A DNA stretch of 28,606 nucleotides from a virus, in the IMG/VR virus record IMGVR_UViG_3300029448_000243, positions 2,244-30,849 of that record; one strand, 5' to 3'. Both the position numbers and the translations under genes were made by a program. The notes beneath the pieces were generated by a model. That model was not told the DNA's origin and did not search any database. It saw only the letters and a list, made by a program, of their open reading frames with translations. Shown here piece by piece: positions 1 to 9,046 of this stretch (position 1 is the first letter of the stretch; each line of letters begins with the position of its first letter).

Positions 1-305
1 ATCCACCACCCTTCAGAAACTGTTTCTGTGTAACCCATATATATTGGTATATCTACAAAAATTGGAGCAACGATTGGCACTACAATAATGCTAAATACAC
101 ACATCAAAGCTATCCAACGTCTAGTATGTTTAGTGTGAGGGTCAGATACATTACGGGCTTTGTCAGTCTGTTTAGCTGCAAACTCTGCTCTTTGCATTAA
201 CATCTTTTCTCTTTCAGCTTCTGCTTGTCCTTTCTGTGCCATGATAGACATAACACCACCTAAAACAGTAGACGCTAACATTGACAGTAATTCCATTGGT
301 ATCAT
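1..305 (-). CDS. Holin-like membrane protein, 3' end cut by window edge
   Basis: The visible part is about 101 codons and runs off the left edge. The N-terminus is hydrophobic (MELLSMLASTVLGGVMSIM). A charged segment rich in K, E and R follows, then a long hydrophobic segment from about residue 65 to 85 (WIALMCVFSIIVVPIVAPIF). A small protein with several membrane segments at the end of a structural operon fits a holin; the general look recalls the three-TM holin family of gene transfer agents, but this is recall and not a search. The start ATG overlaps the stop of the upstream gene as ATGA, and a strong AGGAGGT site sits six bases before it, so translation is probably coupled to the ejection-type gene. 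An endolysin might lie just beyond the left edge. Confidence 0.6.
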   Translation of the reverse strand, partial: MIPMELLSMLASTVLGGVMSIMAQKGQAEAEREKMLMQRAEFAAKQTDKARNVSDPHTKHTRRWIALMCVFSIIVVPIVAPIFVDIPIYMGYTETVSEGWW

Positions 306-2740
306 CTTATACCTCCTACTGGATTTAATATATTTTCATCAGGTCTCTCAAAAGCTCCTGTAGCTTGACCAGCAGTCTCTATACCTGCTTGTTGCATAGT
401 AATCATTAATCTTCTATATGCTTCAGGATTAACTCTTGATAAAACTTTTTCTTTATATGCGTTAAATTTAGAAGCACTTTTAGTTCCTTCGTTTAACTCA
501 CTCATAATTCTTGTTCCTGCTGCATCACCTGCTGGTGTGCCACTCCTTTTTATTGCAGTATTTATAAGTTCTTTTGAATAAGGTTTTGCTAAAAAATTTG
601 TTACACTTCGCATAATGCCTAAAGAAACTGCTGTTCCCATTACGCCACCCATTGAATAACCTAATATACCTATAGAACCGATACCTATGCTTCCTGATAA
701 AACTGCGTTTCTAACAACAAAATTACTCATGTTAGGCTCTTTTATCATGTACTGCTCCATAACTTTAGCTATTTTTGGCAACTCGTTAATCATAGCTGTG
801 GCTTGTTTTTCTCCATAAGCAACTGTTAATCTTGCTTTCATTGCACTACTACCAGTGCCATCTATTCCCATAGCTTTTCTAAAATCAGGAACTGTAGAAG
901 CAAAGTCTCCTGTCCTATTAGTTTTGGAAAATACAGTTTTGTAAAAAATATCGTCCATTTCTTGTGAAACTAAAGCTTTGTATGAGCTTAATCCGTTTGT
1001 CGAACCTTCGTCTAATATTTTTTTTAAATATCGTTGAGAAGCTACATCTGGTGCATCAAAATATTTTTTAACAACTGTGCCTAATGTTACAGAATTAGGT
1101 ATTTTTTGAGCTAAATTTACCCCTGAAATAGAATATTCAGGTGCTTCTTTAGCAATAATATTATACATATTTTGCGAACCCATTGTTTGTAATGCTGGTA
1201 TATTTGCTTCGATATCTGAAGCTAATTGTCTTTGTATAGCTTTTGCACTTTCTAATTGATTAAATGCAGCAAGACCATCGTCTCCTGCACCTTTTAAGGT
1301 TTGTTCTATTCCTGCTTTAATACTACCTAATCTAGCTATTGCTCCTGCATCTCCGGGTTCTGCTCTAGCCCCTACTCCTCTAGTATTCTTTTTTAATAAA
1401 CCTAAAGAATCTCTTACGTTAGCATATAATTGATTTAAATTTGCACCTGACATTGTTCCGTCTGCCTTAAAATTAACATCTCTTAATATATATTCTTTCC
1501 CACTTTTTCTCATATATCTGTTTTGCATATCTTTTATAGCACTAGCAGATTCATTAAATTGTTTATTTCTAGCAAAAATACCAAACGAAGTTTGTGCTTC
1601 TCCTTTTACACCAATCATTTTTTGTAAAGTATCTCCGTTTGCAATAACATCTGAGGGTTGTCCATTAATAGTTCCTCTTAGATTTCCTTGTGTTATAGGA
1701 ACAGAAGTTTTTAAACCAACAACATTTTTGTCAAATAATTTATAAGCTTCTTTTTTATCTGCAACTATTTTATTTATGTTTTTTTCTACAGTTTGTATAA
1801 AAGCAGCTCCAAGCTGCGTGTTGTTTAGTTCATCGGGTATATTTTTAGGGTCTCTAATGATTTTATTACCTTTTACTACAAATGCACCCGGACTCAAAAG
1901 AGGTTCTTTTGTCAAACCAGCATCTCTTTTTACTCCGTCTACAAGTCTTTTAACTAATTCGTTTACTTGTTTTGTATAAAGTTTTTGAACAGGACTCCCT
2001 AAAATAGGCATAACTCCTGCTGCTTGAAAATAACTTCTTATTAATTCAGGAGACATTGCTGCCATATATGGTGTAAGACCTTGTTCTTGCATTTCTTTCA
2101 TTGTTTTGTCTACAAGTCCGTCTAATTCTTTAGTTTTGTCTGTAAACATTCTTTGTAAAAAACCTACTTTTTTAGGAATACCATCTGATATTTTTGTTAA
2201 TTCTTCAGGGCTTTTATTAGCTAAATTTGCTGCACCTCTTTGGCTTATTTTACTAGCACTTCCTATGCCTTTGCCTATTGCGTTAAAAACTCCACCGACA
2301 GCAAGAGTACCACCAAAATCAATAGCTCCTGCCATACCTGCGTCAGATATTTTTTTTCCTATTGGTGCTAAAGGCAAGTCAGGGTTAAGTAATTCTGCTA
2401 ATTCTCTATATCCTGCTGTAGCTGCTGCTCCACCCAAACCAGCACCAACTGATGCAGATGTTAAAGGGTTTTGTCTACCTGCTAGACCTGCTGCACCACC
2501 TAATACAGCTCCTATTGTAGCTCCACCAATTCTCATAATTGGTTCTATAGAAGCAGGTAAGTCTGTAGGATAATCATTTTCTGTTAAAAGACCTAATTTT
2601 ATGCCTTTGTTTCTAACATTAGCATAGTATTTTTTAGCATCTATTCTACCTGCTTGTAATAAAGTAGAACCTGCTCTTTTATAATTATTAAACTCATTTT
2701 GTATTATGTCTTGTCTTTTTTTTCTTTCTAATAAATCCAT
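302..2740 (-). CDS. Large putative internal virion / DNA-ejection protein (812 aa)
   Basis: This is the longest protein in the window. Two glycine- and alanine-rich hydrophobic stretches lie near residues 70-110 and 125-165 (for example GGATIGAVLGGAAGLAG), and another near residues 680-722. Between them is a long soluble, mostly helical region rich in K, N and Q. Podovirus ejection proteins (T7 gp15/gp16, P22 gp16/gp20) are large, helical and partly membrane-active, and are coded after the tail genes, as here. It is the fourth of four consecutive genes with this character. I see no lytic transglycosylase catalytic motif. The ribosome-binding site is weak (GAGC about eight bases upstream) and the gene starts three bases after the previous stop, so coupling is likely. 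The specific family is not recognised. Confidence 0.6.
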   Translation of the reverse strand: MDLLERKKRQDIIQNEFNNYKRAGSTLLQAGRIDAKKYYANVRNKGIKLGLLTENDYPTDLPASIEPIMRIGGATIGAVLGGAAGLAGRQNPLTSASVGAGLGGAAATAGYRELAELLNPDLPLAPIGKKISDAGMAGAIDFGGTLAVGGVFNAIGKGIGSASKISQRGAANLANKSPEELTKISDGIPKKVGFLQRMFTDKTKELDGLVDKTMKEMQEQGLTPYMAAMSPELIRSYFQAAGVMPILGSPVQKLYTKQVNELVKRLVDGVKRDAGLTKEPLLSPGAFVVKGNKIIRDPKNIPDELNNTQLGAAFIQTVEKNINKIVADKKEAYKLFDKNVVGLKTSVPITQGNLRGTINGQPSDVIANGDTLQKMIGVKGEAQTSFGIFARNKQFNESASAIKDMQNRYMRKSGKEYILRDVNFKADGTMSGANLNQLYANVRDSLGLLKKNTRGVGARAEPGDAGAIARLGSIKAGIEQTLKGAGDDGLAAFNQLESAKAIQRQLASDIEANIPALQTMGSQNMYNIIAKEAPEYSISGVNLAQKIPNSVTLGTVVKKYFDAPDVASQRYLKKILDEGSTNGLSSYKALVSQEMDDIFYKTVFSKTNRTGDFASTVPDFRKAMGIDGTGSSAMKARLTVAYGEKQATAMINELPKIAKVMEQYMIKEPNMSNFVVRNAVLSGSIGIGSIGILGYSMGGVMGTAVSLGIMRSVTNFLAKPYSKELINTAIKRSGTPAGDAAGTRIMSELNEGTKSASKFNAYKEKVLSRVNPEAYRRLMITMQQAGIETAGQATGAFERPDENILNPVGGIR

Positions 2741-2742
2741 AA

Positions 2743-3702
2743 TTATTGCTCAAAATAGTTGTTTAAGTCATTTAAATCTTGTTCTGTAAATTCTCCACCC
2801 AACATTCCGGGTGTATCAAAAAAAGCTTCTTTACCATATCCAGCTTTTTCAAAAGAACCTGTAACAACATTTAATCTGTCAACCATGTAATTTAAATCTC
2901 CAAGTTTATTTTCGTATTCAATCCTTTTACTTGCTGTTTCTGCATTATTTTTTAAACCTTCCATTTGTACTATTTGGTCTCTAAAAATGTTTTTTAATTG
3001 TGAATATTTAGAATAAGCTAAATCATCTCCCTCTAATGTGCCAACAGGAATAGTTTTTTGTATTTGTTCTAACAAGAATTTTGAAGGTCTACCTGAATAT
3101 AGACTTGCTCCTATTGATAAAATATCCCTGTTTAAACCCTCTCTAGCTGCTAATGCTCTGTTAGATTCTAAATTTTGTATTCCTACAGCAGAGCCTACTT
3201 TTGCAAATCCCATTTGAACGGCATCAAAAGCTCCAAAAGCTTCAGGTATTAAAGCATCGTTTTGTTGTGTTTGCATATCATATTCTCTTTTTGAAGATAT
3301 AGGAGGAGCAGTAGTGCCTATTTCTGCTCTTGATTCATTTAACGAAGTTAATAATTCCTGTCCTTGTTTGTCTTGTGCGTCAAAACTTTGTGTCAAAGTT
3401 TGGTTAGCAGTTTGAAAACCTTGTGCATTTGGCCCTATAGTTGGTGCAGTTCTAGCTGCAAGAGCAAACATATCGTTTATTCCTTTAGCTTGTTTATATT
3501 TTTCTAAGTCTGCTTTAGTAACATTACCTGTAATAGCACCCTCTATTAGGGCTAAATTAGGGTTAAAAAACGTAGCTACGTCTTGTGGGTTTATGCTACT
3601 AGGCATTTTAGGTTCAGGGCTACCTTGTACTCTTTTATTGTCTTCATCAAAGAATGATGTTAATTGACTTCCTACTGTTTGTATATCATCGAATAAACTC
3701 AT
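2743..3702 (-). CDS. Putative internal virion protein (319 aa)
   Basis: The protein is soluble and mostly polar, rich in Q, N, D and E, with likely helical segments around residues 225-290 (MVDRLNVVTG and neighbouring heptad-like sequence). There is no signal peptide or clear membrane segment. The start is supported by AGGAG seven bases upstream of ATG. It sits between two glycine-rich proteins in the block downstream of the tail nozzle, where podoviruses code proteins that are packaged in the head and ejected with the DNA. Function is inferred from position and composition only; the family is not recognised. Confidence 0.5.
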   Translation of the reverse strand: MSLFDDIQTVGSQLTSFFDEDNKRVQGSPEPKMPSSINPQDVATFFNPNLALIEGAITGNVTKADLEKYKQAKGINDMFALAARTAPTIGPNAQGFQTANQTLTQSFDAQDKQGQELLTSLNESRAEIGTTAPPISSKREYDMQTQQNDALIPEAFGAFDAVQMGFAKVGSAVGIQNLESNRALAAREGLNRDILSIGASLYSGRPSKFLLEQIQKTIPVGTLEGDDLAYSKYSQLKNIFRDQIVQMEGLKNNAETASKRIEYENKLGDLNYMVDRLNVVTGSFEKAGYGKEAFFDTPGMLGGEFTEQDLNDLNNYFEQ

Positions 3703-3711
3703 ATTTTTCTC

Positions 3712-5136
3712 CTATTGAAAAAATCCACCAATATTTCTGTAAAACTCAGGGTCTAAAAATCCCACAGGTCTTGTTCCATAATATTGCTGCATTGGTGTTT
3801 GATTGTTAAAAATACCCATATTAAAATTTCCTGTATTGCCCATAAACTGATTTCTTGGTTGGGCGTTAGCTCCTAAATAGTTAACCAATCCCATTAATCT
3901 TGCAATATCGTCAGGATTTCCAGATGCAGGTGCATTTTTTGCCATAGTATCTGTTGCTCTTATAGTTCCGTCTGCCATTTGTGTTCGGGTATCTAGTGGT
4001 CTTATTGTTTCTGTTGCAGTAAAAGTCTCTCCTGTATTAGTTGGAACTGTAACATTCATAGAATTATTAAGTAATTGTGATTCAGTAAACTTTCTTCCAT
4101 CTTTGTTTGGAACATATCTTCTACTTACACTATCATATATATTTTCTTGATAAACAGGTTCAGTTCCTAAATCGAGAGTTCTTCCAAAAAGACCTCTATC
4201 ATCTCCCTCTATTCTTGTAAATCTATCTCCAAAACGATTTTGTGGTGGTTCTTTCGAAGTAAGACTAGCAATATCTGCAATATTTCTTTGTGCAGCTTTT
4301 AAATCTTGATTTTGTTTATTTATTTGTGCTGTTGTAAGTTTATTTTCGTCAACAAGATTATTTATAGCTAATTGCACACCTTGAGGTGTGTCTTGAATAT
4401 CTGTTCCTCTTGTTCCTGCATAACCAAACTGTCTTTTATATAATTCATATTCTTCTTTGTTTTCAGGATTATTTCTTGGGTCGTTTTCATTACCAGTTAA
4501 TGAAGATAATTGCTCATCAAATAAAAATGAACCAGTATTATAACTATCTTTTGAGTTTAAATAAGCGTTAAATTCATCTTTAAATTTATTATAACTTTGT
4601 TTTGTTATAGGCGAATTAACCATTGGCTCTTGATTTAAACCTGTTTCTTCTTCATCTCCAAACAAAGAATAAGCTGTTCCTGCTGCACCTAATGTTAAGG
4701 CAGTAGGACTTGTAAGAAAATCTTTAGTAGTTGCTAAAAAACCTCTACCTTCAGGTGGCATAATTCTTCCGCCAGCTCCTGTCGGAGTAACACCTCCTAT
4801 TGCAGGAAAATTTCCACCTCCAGTTGCTGTAGGACTACCAGTTGCTCTATTTAAGTTTTTAGGTGCATTTTTTATAAGATTAGCTTGGTCTCCAGCTTTG
4901 CTCGAAAGTTGTATGTTCATAGTATTTTTATTACTTACAACATCTTTTCCACCTAATTTCTGTGTTATACTGCCTTTTTTATCTACTTTTTTATAAGTAT
5001 CTAAAATTTTACTTGCTGTATTTTGATTTACTTTTAACTCACGCATAAGCATACGAATACCCTGTTTAGAGCCATATCTGCTTATTAAACCTCTAACCAA
5101 TCCATATGCTATTGGTACTAATAGTGGTGCTGCCAT
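3712..5136 (-). CDS. Putative internal virion protein (474 aa)
   Basis: The first 45 residues are basic and partly hydrophobic (LLVPIAYGLVRGLISRYGSK), followed by an HTH-like stretch (MRELKVNQNTASKILDTYKK). Around residues 100-160 it is rich in G, P and T, with a short hydrophobic piece (FLTSPTALTLGAAGTAYSLFG). The rest is polar and low in complexity, ending in an aromatic and asparagine-rich tail. A strong AGGAG site precedes the ATG. The composition and neighbours suggest a virion or ejection protein. The N-terminal HTH-like segment could mean DNA contact inside the capsid, but that is speculative. Confidence 0.5.
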   Translation of the reverse strand: MAAPLLVPIAYGLVRGLISRYGSKQGIRMLMRELKVNQNTASKILDTYKKVDKKGSITQKLGGKDVVSNKNTMNIQLSSKAGDQANLIKNAPKNLNRATGSPTATGGGNFPAIGGVTPTGAGGRIMPPEGRGFLATTKDFLTSPTALTLGAAGTAYSLFGDEEETGLNQEPMVNSPITKQSYNKFKDEFNAYLNSKDSYNTGSFLFDEQLSSLTGNENDPRNNPENKEEYELYKRQFGYAGTRGTDIQDTPQGVQLAINNLVDENKLTTAQINKQNQDLKAAQRNIADIASLTSKEPPQNRFGDRFTRIEGDDRGLFGRTLDLGTEPVYQENIYDSVSRRYVPNKDGRKFTESQLLNNSMNVTVPTNTGETFTATETIRPLDTRTQMADGTIRATDTMAKNAPASGNPDDIARLMGLVNYLGANAQPRNQFMGNTGNFNMGIFNNQTPMQQYYGTRPVGFLDPEFYRNIGGFFQ

Positions 5137-5146
5137 AATTTATCTC

Positions 5147-6061
5147 CTAATCAAATAATCCTAATGCTGAACCTATGCCAACTGCCAAACCTATTGGGGT
5201 TGCAAGTCCAGCAACTGTGCTACCAAAAACAGGAGCGCCAGCAATAGTAGCACCAGCTAATTGCGATGCTCCAAAACCTGATGCTAAGCCACCTATTGCT
5301 CTTTGACCAAATGATGGGTCTGCTGCGTTCATAGTTCCTGTTGTTGTATTAAATGGTGTATTTTGCCCAACAATAGCATTGTATTGATTTATTGCGTCAA
5401 TAGGTTGTTGTTGTTGTGCCATATATCTAGCCATATTTTCATCTATTTGTTGTTGTTGTCTTCCTTCTTGTGCAAGACCTAAACTAGCTAATGTTGCTGC
5501 TGGTGTAGTAAGAGTCTGTAGAGTTTGTGGTGAATACGCTAATGCTCTTTGTTGATTTAATGCTGCGTCTTTATATGCGTCAGAATACATCTTAGAGGAA
5601 ATGTCTCCTGCTTTTGTTAAGTAATCACTAATTACACCTTGTTCTAAAATAGCCTGTCTGCTTCCGTCAAGTTGACCTGCTCCTGTAGCACCACGTCTAG
5701 CTTGTTGTAATAACCCTTGTGTTTGTCCATAAATTGGACGTAAAGCTGCTTCTGTAGCTCCTGCTAAATAAGGATTTGTAGCTAAGTTTTGTGGCCCTGC
5801 TAAAGCAAAATTTTGTGCATTTGCTATATTGTTGACCATTGTTTGTTGGTCTCCAGCAGATAAACGTCTTAATGCTGCTTCTGCATTAATAGTATCATCT
5901 GAAACAGGTGCAAATGTTCTGTCAGGAAAAGGCGTTATACCTCCCTGATTATATAAATTTTGTGATTGACTATATAAATCACTTAAATAAGGTGCTTGTA
6001 AGTCAGAAGGTTCTATCTTCTGTACTTGTGTTCCACCACCACCACCACTTGATTTACCCAT
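5147..6061 (-). CDS. Putative phage injection / internal protein (304 aa)
   Basis: It begins with MGKSSGGGGG and a conserved-looking block (APYLSDLYSQSQNLYNQ, then PFPDRTFAP) that I recognise from short-tailed phage proteins coded after the tail genes and generally thought to be internal or injection proteins. The middle is glutamine- and alanine-rich and helical, with a run of Q near residues 205-220. The last 50 residues are hydrophobic and glycine-rich (GATIAGAPVFGSTVAGLATP), which could insert into a membrane. AGAGGT precedes the ATG. This is the first of four consecutive ejection-type genes and probably shares their transcript. Confidence 0.55.
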   Translation of the reverse strand: MGKSSGGGGGTQVQKIEPSDLQAPYLSDLYSQSQNLYNQGGITPFPDRTFAPVSDDTINAEAALRRLSAGDQQTMVNNIANAQNFALAGPQNLATNPYLAGATEAALRPIYGQTQGLLQQARRGATGAGQLDGSRQAILEQGVISDYLTKAGDISSKMYSDAYKDAALNQQRALAYSPQTLQTLTTPAATLASLGLAQEGRQQQQIDENMARYMAQQQQPIDAINQYNAIVGQNTPFNTTTGTMNAADPSFGQRAIGGLASGFGASQLAGATIAGAPVFGSTVAGLATPIGLAVGIGSALGLFD

Positions 6062-6071
6062 AATATTACCT

Positions 6072-6500
6072 CTAATGTATTGTTGTGAGTTCTTTGCCTA
6101 GAACAACATAGGTGTTTGAATACCCAAATTTTTCTAGTTTTTTAATAAATCCTTTTCTGCAATAGGTTTCTATAGAATCGCAATCGTTTTCTTCTGCCCA
6201 TTTTTCTAAAATATCTAGCCATTCTTCTACCCATTCATTTAGGTCTTGACCACCTAAACTAACAATTCTGCATACTTTTTTCTGTGGATATTGTACGATT
6301 TCAGTTGTTAAGGCACATACTATTTCTTTTTCATCGTTGTATAATATCCATAACTGCATTTCTTGATTAATTAATTTGTCATAATAATCCATTACAGATA
6401 GCTCATACTGGCTATGACTATTACCCATTTCTATAAATTTTGCACATCTATCCCAAACAGCGTCTATTTTGTCAGATGTAATTCCTGCTATAAATATCAT
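6072..6500 (-). CDS. GNAT-like acetyltransferase in the tail operon
   Basis: The fold looks like a GCN5-related N-acetyltransferase: a central strand pair (LWILYNDEKEIVCALTTEIV), the strand KKVCRIVSLGG, a helix (WLDILEKWAEE), and the C-terminal pattern RKGFIKKLEKFGY followed by YVVLGKEL, which is typical of this superfamily. The expected acetyl-CoA loop (R/QxxGxG/A) is not clear, so activity is uncertain. I chose the ATG at 6500 because it overlaps the upstream stop as ATGA; a TTG four codons earlier would overlap the upstream gene more. GNAT-like genes next to tail genes are seen in many phages, where they may modify a virion or host protein. Confidence 0.6.
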   Translation of the reverse strand: MIFIAGITSDKIDAVWDRCAKFIEMGNSHSQYELSVMDYYDKLINQEMQLWILYNDEKEIVCALTTEIVQYPQKKVCRIVSLGGQDLNEWVEEWLDILEKWAEENDCDSIETYCRKGFIKKLEKFGYSNTYVVLGKELTTIH

Positions 6501-6754
6501 AGTTTTACCCAACTCCCTGCTGCGTTTCTAAAATAAATTCCTTCTCCACTTCCGGGATTAAAATTAGACCCATCTGCGTATACTATATCTCCTTGTTTTA
6601 TCCTGCTAGGAGCTACATTTTTAACTTCTATAAATGTTGCAGGATTTTCTTCTAATGCTCCTTGTAATTTTATAAATTCTTCAAATATATATTTAGGCAA
6701 ATCTTCAGGATTATCAGGTACTGGATTTGGTGTATATTTAGGTGCTTGTGCCAT
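6497..6754 (-). CDS. Small tail-region protein (85 aa)
   Basis: A short soluble protein with a proline-rich start (KYTPNPVPDNPEDLP), one helix (IFEEFIKLQGAL) and a beta-rich end (GIYFRNAAGSWVKL). The pattern recalls small proteins coded beside podovirus tail fibres and nozzles, possibly a structural accessory piece or fibre chaperone. It starts at an ATG that shares one base with the stop of the nozzle-like gene (TAATG) and its stop overlaps the GNAT-like start, so the three are translationally coupled. No function can be assigned. Confidence 0.55.
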   Translation of the reverse strand: MAQAPKYTPNPVPDNPEDLPKYIFEEFIKLQGALEENPATFIEVKNVAPSRIKQGDIVYADGSNFNPGSGEGIYFRNAAGSWVKL

Positions 6755-8295
6755 TATCTATTTCCTAATACTTCATATTCTATATCATATCCATTTAATT
6801 CAAAAGTTGTAGAAGTTGTATTTTGAAATTTTATTGCAATGTATTTGCCTGTTGCTCTTGCGTCTACTTTGTTTTGAGTATTAGGATTTATAGATTGTTG
6901 TGTTTTATAAGTATATGTGCCATTAGGACTCATTGAACTACCTATAAATATTTCAGCAGAGCCTGTACCAGCAAATTTAGGAGTAATTTTTCTTACTTGT
7001 TTTACTGTATTAGTGTTGCCATCAAGAGTTAATCCTTTTCTTTCTAACAACATAGTAAAGTTGTTACCTGCGAAATCAAACCCATTATCTCCTCTATAAA
7101 ATTTTGTATCTGCTGTACCTGCCATTAAAATACTTACTTCTGTAGGATTATAAATTCTTTGTCCCCAGTTTTCTGTAGTATTGTAAGATACCCAAGTTGC
7201 ACTTTGTCCTGACCACACAGGCACACCTGATGAACCCGGATTTACTGTTCCTGTTGCAATATGCAAAATATCGGGCAAATCTCTAAAACTAAATGAATTA
7301 ATATTATAGTTAAAAATTAATGCTTTATTACAGTTTGTTGAGCCAACAGAAGGATAACATACCCATATTTCGTTTTTTTGTTTATTATGAGCTACAAATG
7401 TATTAGCATAATTTGTTCCATCTAAGTCTGCAAAAAGCGTTCTTTTAACAACATTAGAAGCAACAGATTGTTTAGATACTCCATTATGTACTATTAAATC
7501 TCCGTTTGTTACTACAAAATGTTTTCCGTTGTATTCACAAGCACAATTACGAGAAAGAATACCTGTGTCGTTAAACAACTTTTGAAAACTAAATACTAAG
7601 TTTCCACCTATATAATTCATCAACCATGTAGATTGTTCTTTGTATATTATAAATGATTTGTTTAAAGGAAACCCGTCTACAATAAAATCTCCTTCATCTC
7701 CTATTGTGTTAGTACCAGCATCGTTTGTTGCTCCTGCCACCCATGTGCTAGGTATTGTAGTAGAAGCATCTGACCATCTTACTTTATTTGGCAAATTAGT
7801 TCCTGATTCAGTCATATTTAATGCTATTAAATAATTTCCATAGGGTCTAATAGACTTGCAAGTAGTGTTTGATGGCCAATTAGTTAAATCTATAAATTTA
7901 GTACTGCTTGTGTCATATATCTGTGGGTCATCTACTCCGTTACACAACAATGGTAATCCGTTAAAAATAGAACCTACCCAGTTTCCTACTGTTGTTAAAT
8001 TAGTAGAATAATCTCCCCCTGATGCTCTCGTAACGTCTGTGTTAGTGCTTCCGTCTGTTCTATATATTTTTGCTGTTCCTGCGTAAAACCAATAATTGTT
8101 TGTTCCAGTAAGATTAATTAAAAAATATGGTGCAACAGTTGGTGCAGTAAATACGCTATCATGTCCTAATATTTTTTTTGCAGCACCATCTTCAAATCTA
8201 GTATTTTCTGTATGTGAAAAAAATTCAGGAGGTAATGCTGTGGGGTTTATGTCCTTTACCATTCCTTTAGAACCTAATACTTGTAATATTGCCAT
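6754..8295 (-). CDS. Tail nozzle / stabilisation-like protein (513 aa)
   Basis: The protein is beta-rich throughout, with repeated short strands and aromatic residues (for example NNYWFYAG, NVFSF-type strands, KVRWSDASTTIPSTW). This architecture fits tail proteins that close the short tail of podoviruses (T7 gp12-type nozzle or P22 gp10-type stabilisation protein). The 'RWSD...PSTW' stretch is typical of such proteins as I recall them. I prefer the ATG at 8295, which overlaps the previous stop as TAATG, to the upstream ATG at 8313, which would add six residues inside the collar gene. The gene comes directly after the fibre genes and before the ejection genes. Which of the two families it belongs to is not settled. 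Confidence 0.6.
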   Translation of the reverse strand: MAILQVLGSKGMVKDINPTALPPEFFSHTENTRFEDGAAKKILGHDSVFTAPTVAPYFLINLTGTNNYWFYAGTAKIYRTDGSTNTDVTRASGGDYSTNLTTVGNWVGSIFNGLPLLCNGVDDPQIYDTSSTKFIDLTNWPSNTTCKSIRPYGNYLIALNMTESGTNLPNKVRWSDASTTIPSTWVAGATNDAGTNTIGDEGDFIVDGFPLNKSFIIYKEQSTWLMNYIGGNLVFSFQKLFNDTGILSRNCACEYNGKHFVVTNGDLIVHNGVSKQSVASNVVKRTLFADLDGTNYANTFVAHNKQKNEIWVCYPSVGSTNCNKALIFNYNINSFSFRDLPDILHIATGTVNPGSSGVPVWSGQSATWVSYNTTENWGQRIYNPTEVSILMAGTADTKFYRGDNGFDFAGNNFTMLLERKGLTLDGNTNTVKQVRKITPKFAGTGSAEIFIGSSMSPNGTYTYKTQQSINPNTQNKVDARATGKYIAIKFQNTTSTTFELNGYDIEYEVLGNR

Positions 8296-9035
8296 TATGC
8301 AGTTCTTCTCCACATATATACGACTACGTATGGTTGTACGTTATTGTGCGAACCACCACCACCTGTAGCGTTTGTTGTCATTGTTAACGATGGGTCTGTA
8401 TTATCAGATGCTGATGGAATGTTTTGATTTTCGTCTTCTCCGTTACCTCTTAATGTAGAAGTATGTGTATGGGACGGCATTTCAGCAATAGTTAATGTAT
8501 GTGTTTTAGAACCACCAGTTTCTTGTGCTGTGTCAAAATCGCTGTCTGTTGCATCTAAACCAACCATTACACGACCTGCTCCAAATGCTGCCCATGTACC
8601 AAAACCTAATAATGTTGCAGGATTTGTAGCAACAGCAGCATTAATGTAAATAGAACCAACAGGATATATACTTGCTATTGTAGCTATCGCACTACCACCT
8701 ATTGTTCCTGACCCTGCTGACAACGCACCAGTAATAGTTAAATTTCTCATTCCTGTTGAATCTTTACTTGCGTCAACTGTTACTGCTTTTGATGCTTCTA
8801 CTGTGCCAATAGAAGCTACATCTACATAATTTAATTCTGTTGTGTTTGCTGTAACTCCATCTAGTAAATTTAATTCTGTATGAGTTGAAGTAACTGCTCC
8901 TGAAACCGAAGGAAATGTTGCTTTAACTGTTGATTTTACCAATCTTATGTGGTCATCACCCTCATTAACTGGGTCTCCAGCTACTGGGTTTGAGCTATTT
9001 AAGTCTGATATATATGTTCCTGTTTCTAATCCCAT
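8295..9035 (-). CDS. Tail fibre protein with collar-type C-terminus
   Basis: The first 60 residues (GTYISDLNSSNPVAGDPVNEGDDHIRLVK) form the start seen in many marine phage fibre proteins. A shaft-like segment with 'ELNLLDGVTANTTELNYVD' follows, a repeat-type found in trimeric fibres. From about residue 125 there is a tail-collar domain: YPVGSIYI, then the block GRVMVGLD, the histidine-rich EMPSHTHTS, and the end GGGGSHNNVQPYVVVYMWRR. This C-terminus is the same type as T4 gp12 collar and microcystin-dependent-protein domains, and it often binds receptors, with metal-binding histidines. AGGAG precedes the ATG. It probably contacts the host surface. Confidence 0.75.
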   Translation of the reverse strand: MGLETGTYISDLNSSNPVAGDPVNEGDDHIRLVKSTVKATFPSVSGAVTSTHTELNLLDGVTANTTELNYVDVASIGTVEASKAVTVDASKDSTGMRNLTITGALSAGSGTIGGSAIATIASIYPVGSIYINAAVATNPATLLGFGTWAAFGAGRVMVGLDATDSDFDTAQETGGSKTHTLTIAEMPSHTHTSTLRGNGEDENQNIPSASDNTDPSLTMTTNATGGGGSHNNVQPYVVVYMWRRTA

Positions 9036-9046
9036 TTAATTTTCTC

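Noticed and set aside
160-363. Plus-strand open frame near the left edge
   Set aside because: It lies opposite the holin-like gene and the end of the ejection-type gene, has no ribosome-binding site, and its composition fits a shadow frame.
5401-5460. GTTGTT-type repeat
   Set aside because: It only encodes glutamine runs in the injection-type protein.
8295-8313. Earlier ATG for the nozzle-like protein
   Set aside because: It would start inside the collar gene without a ribosome-binding site; the ATG at 8295 overlaps the previous stop as TAATG.
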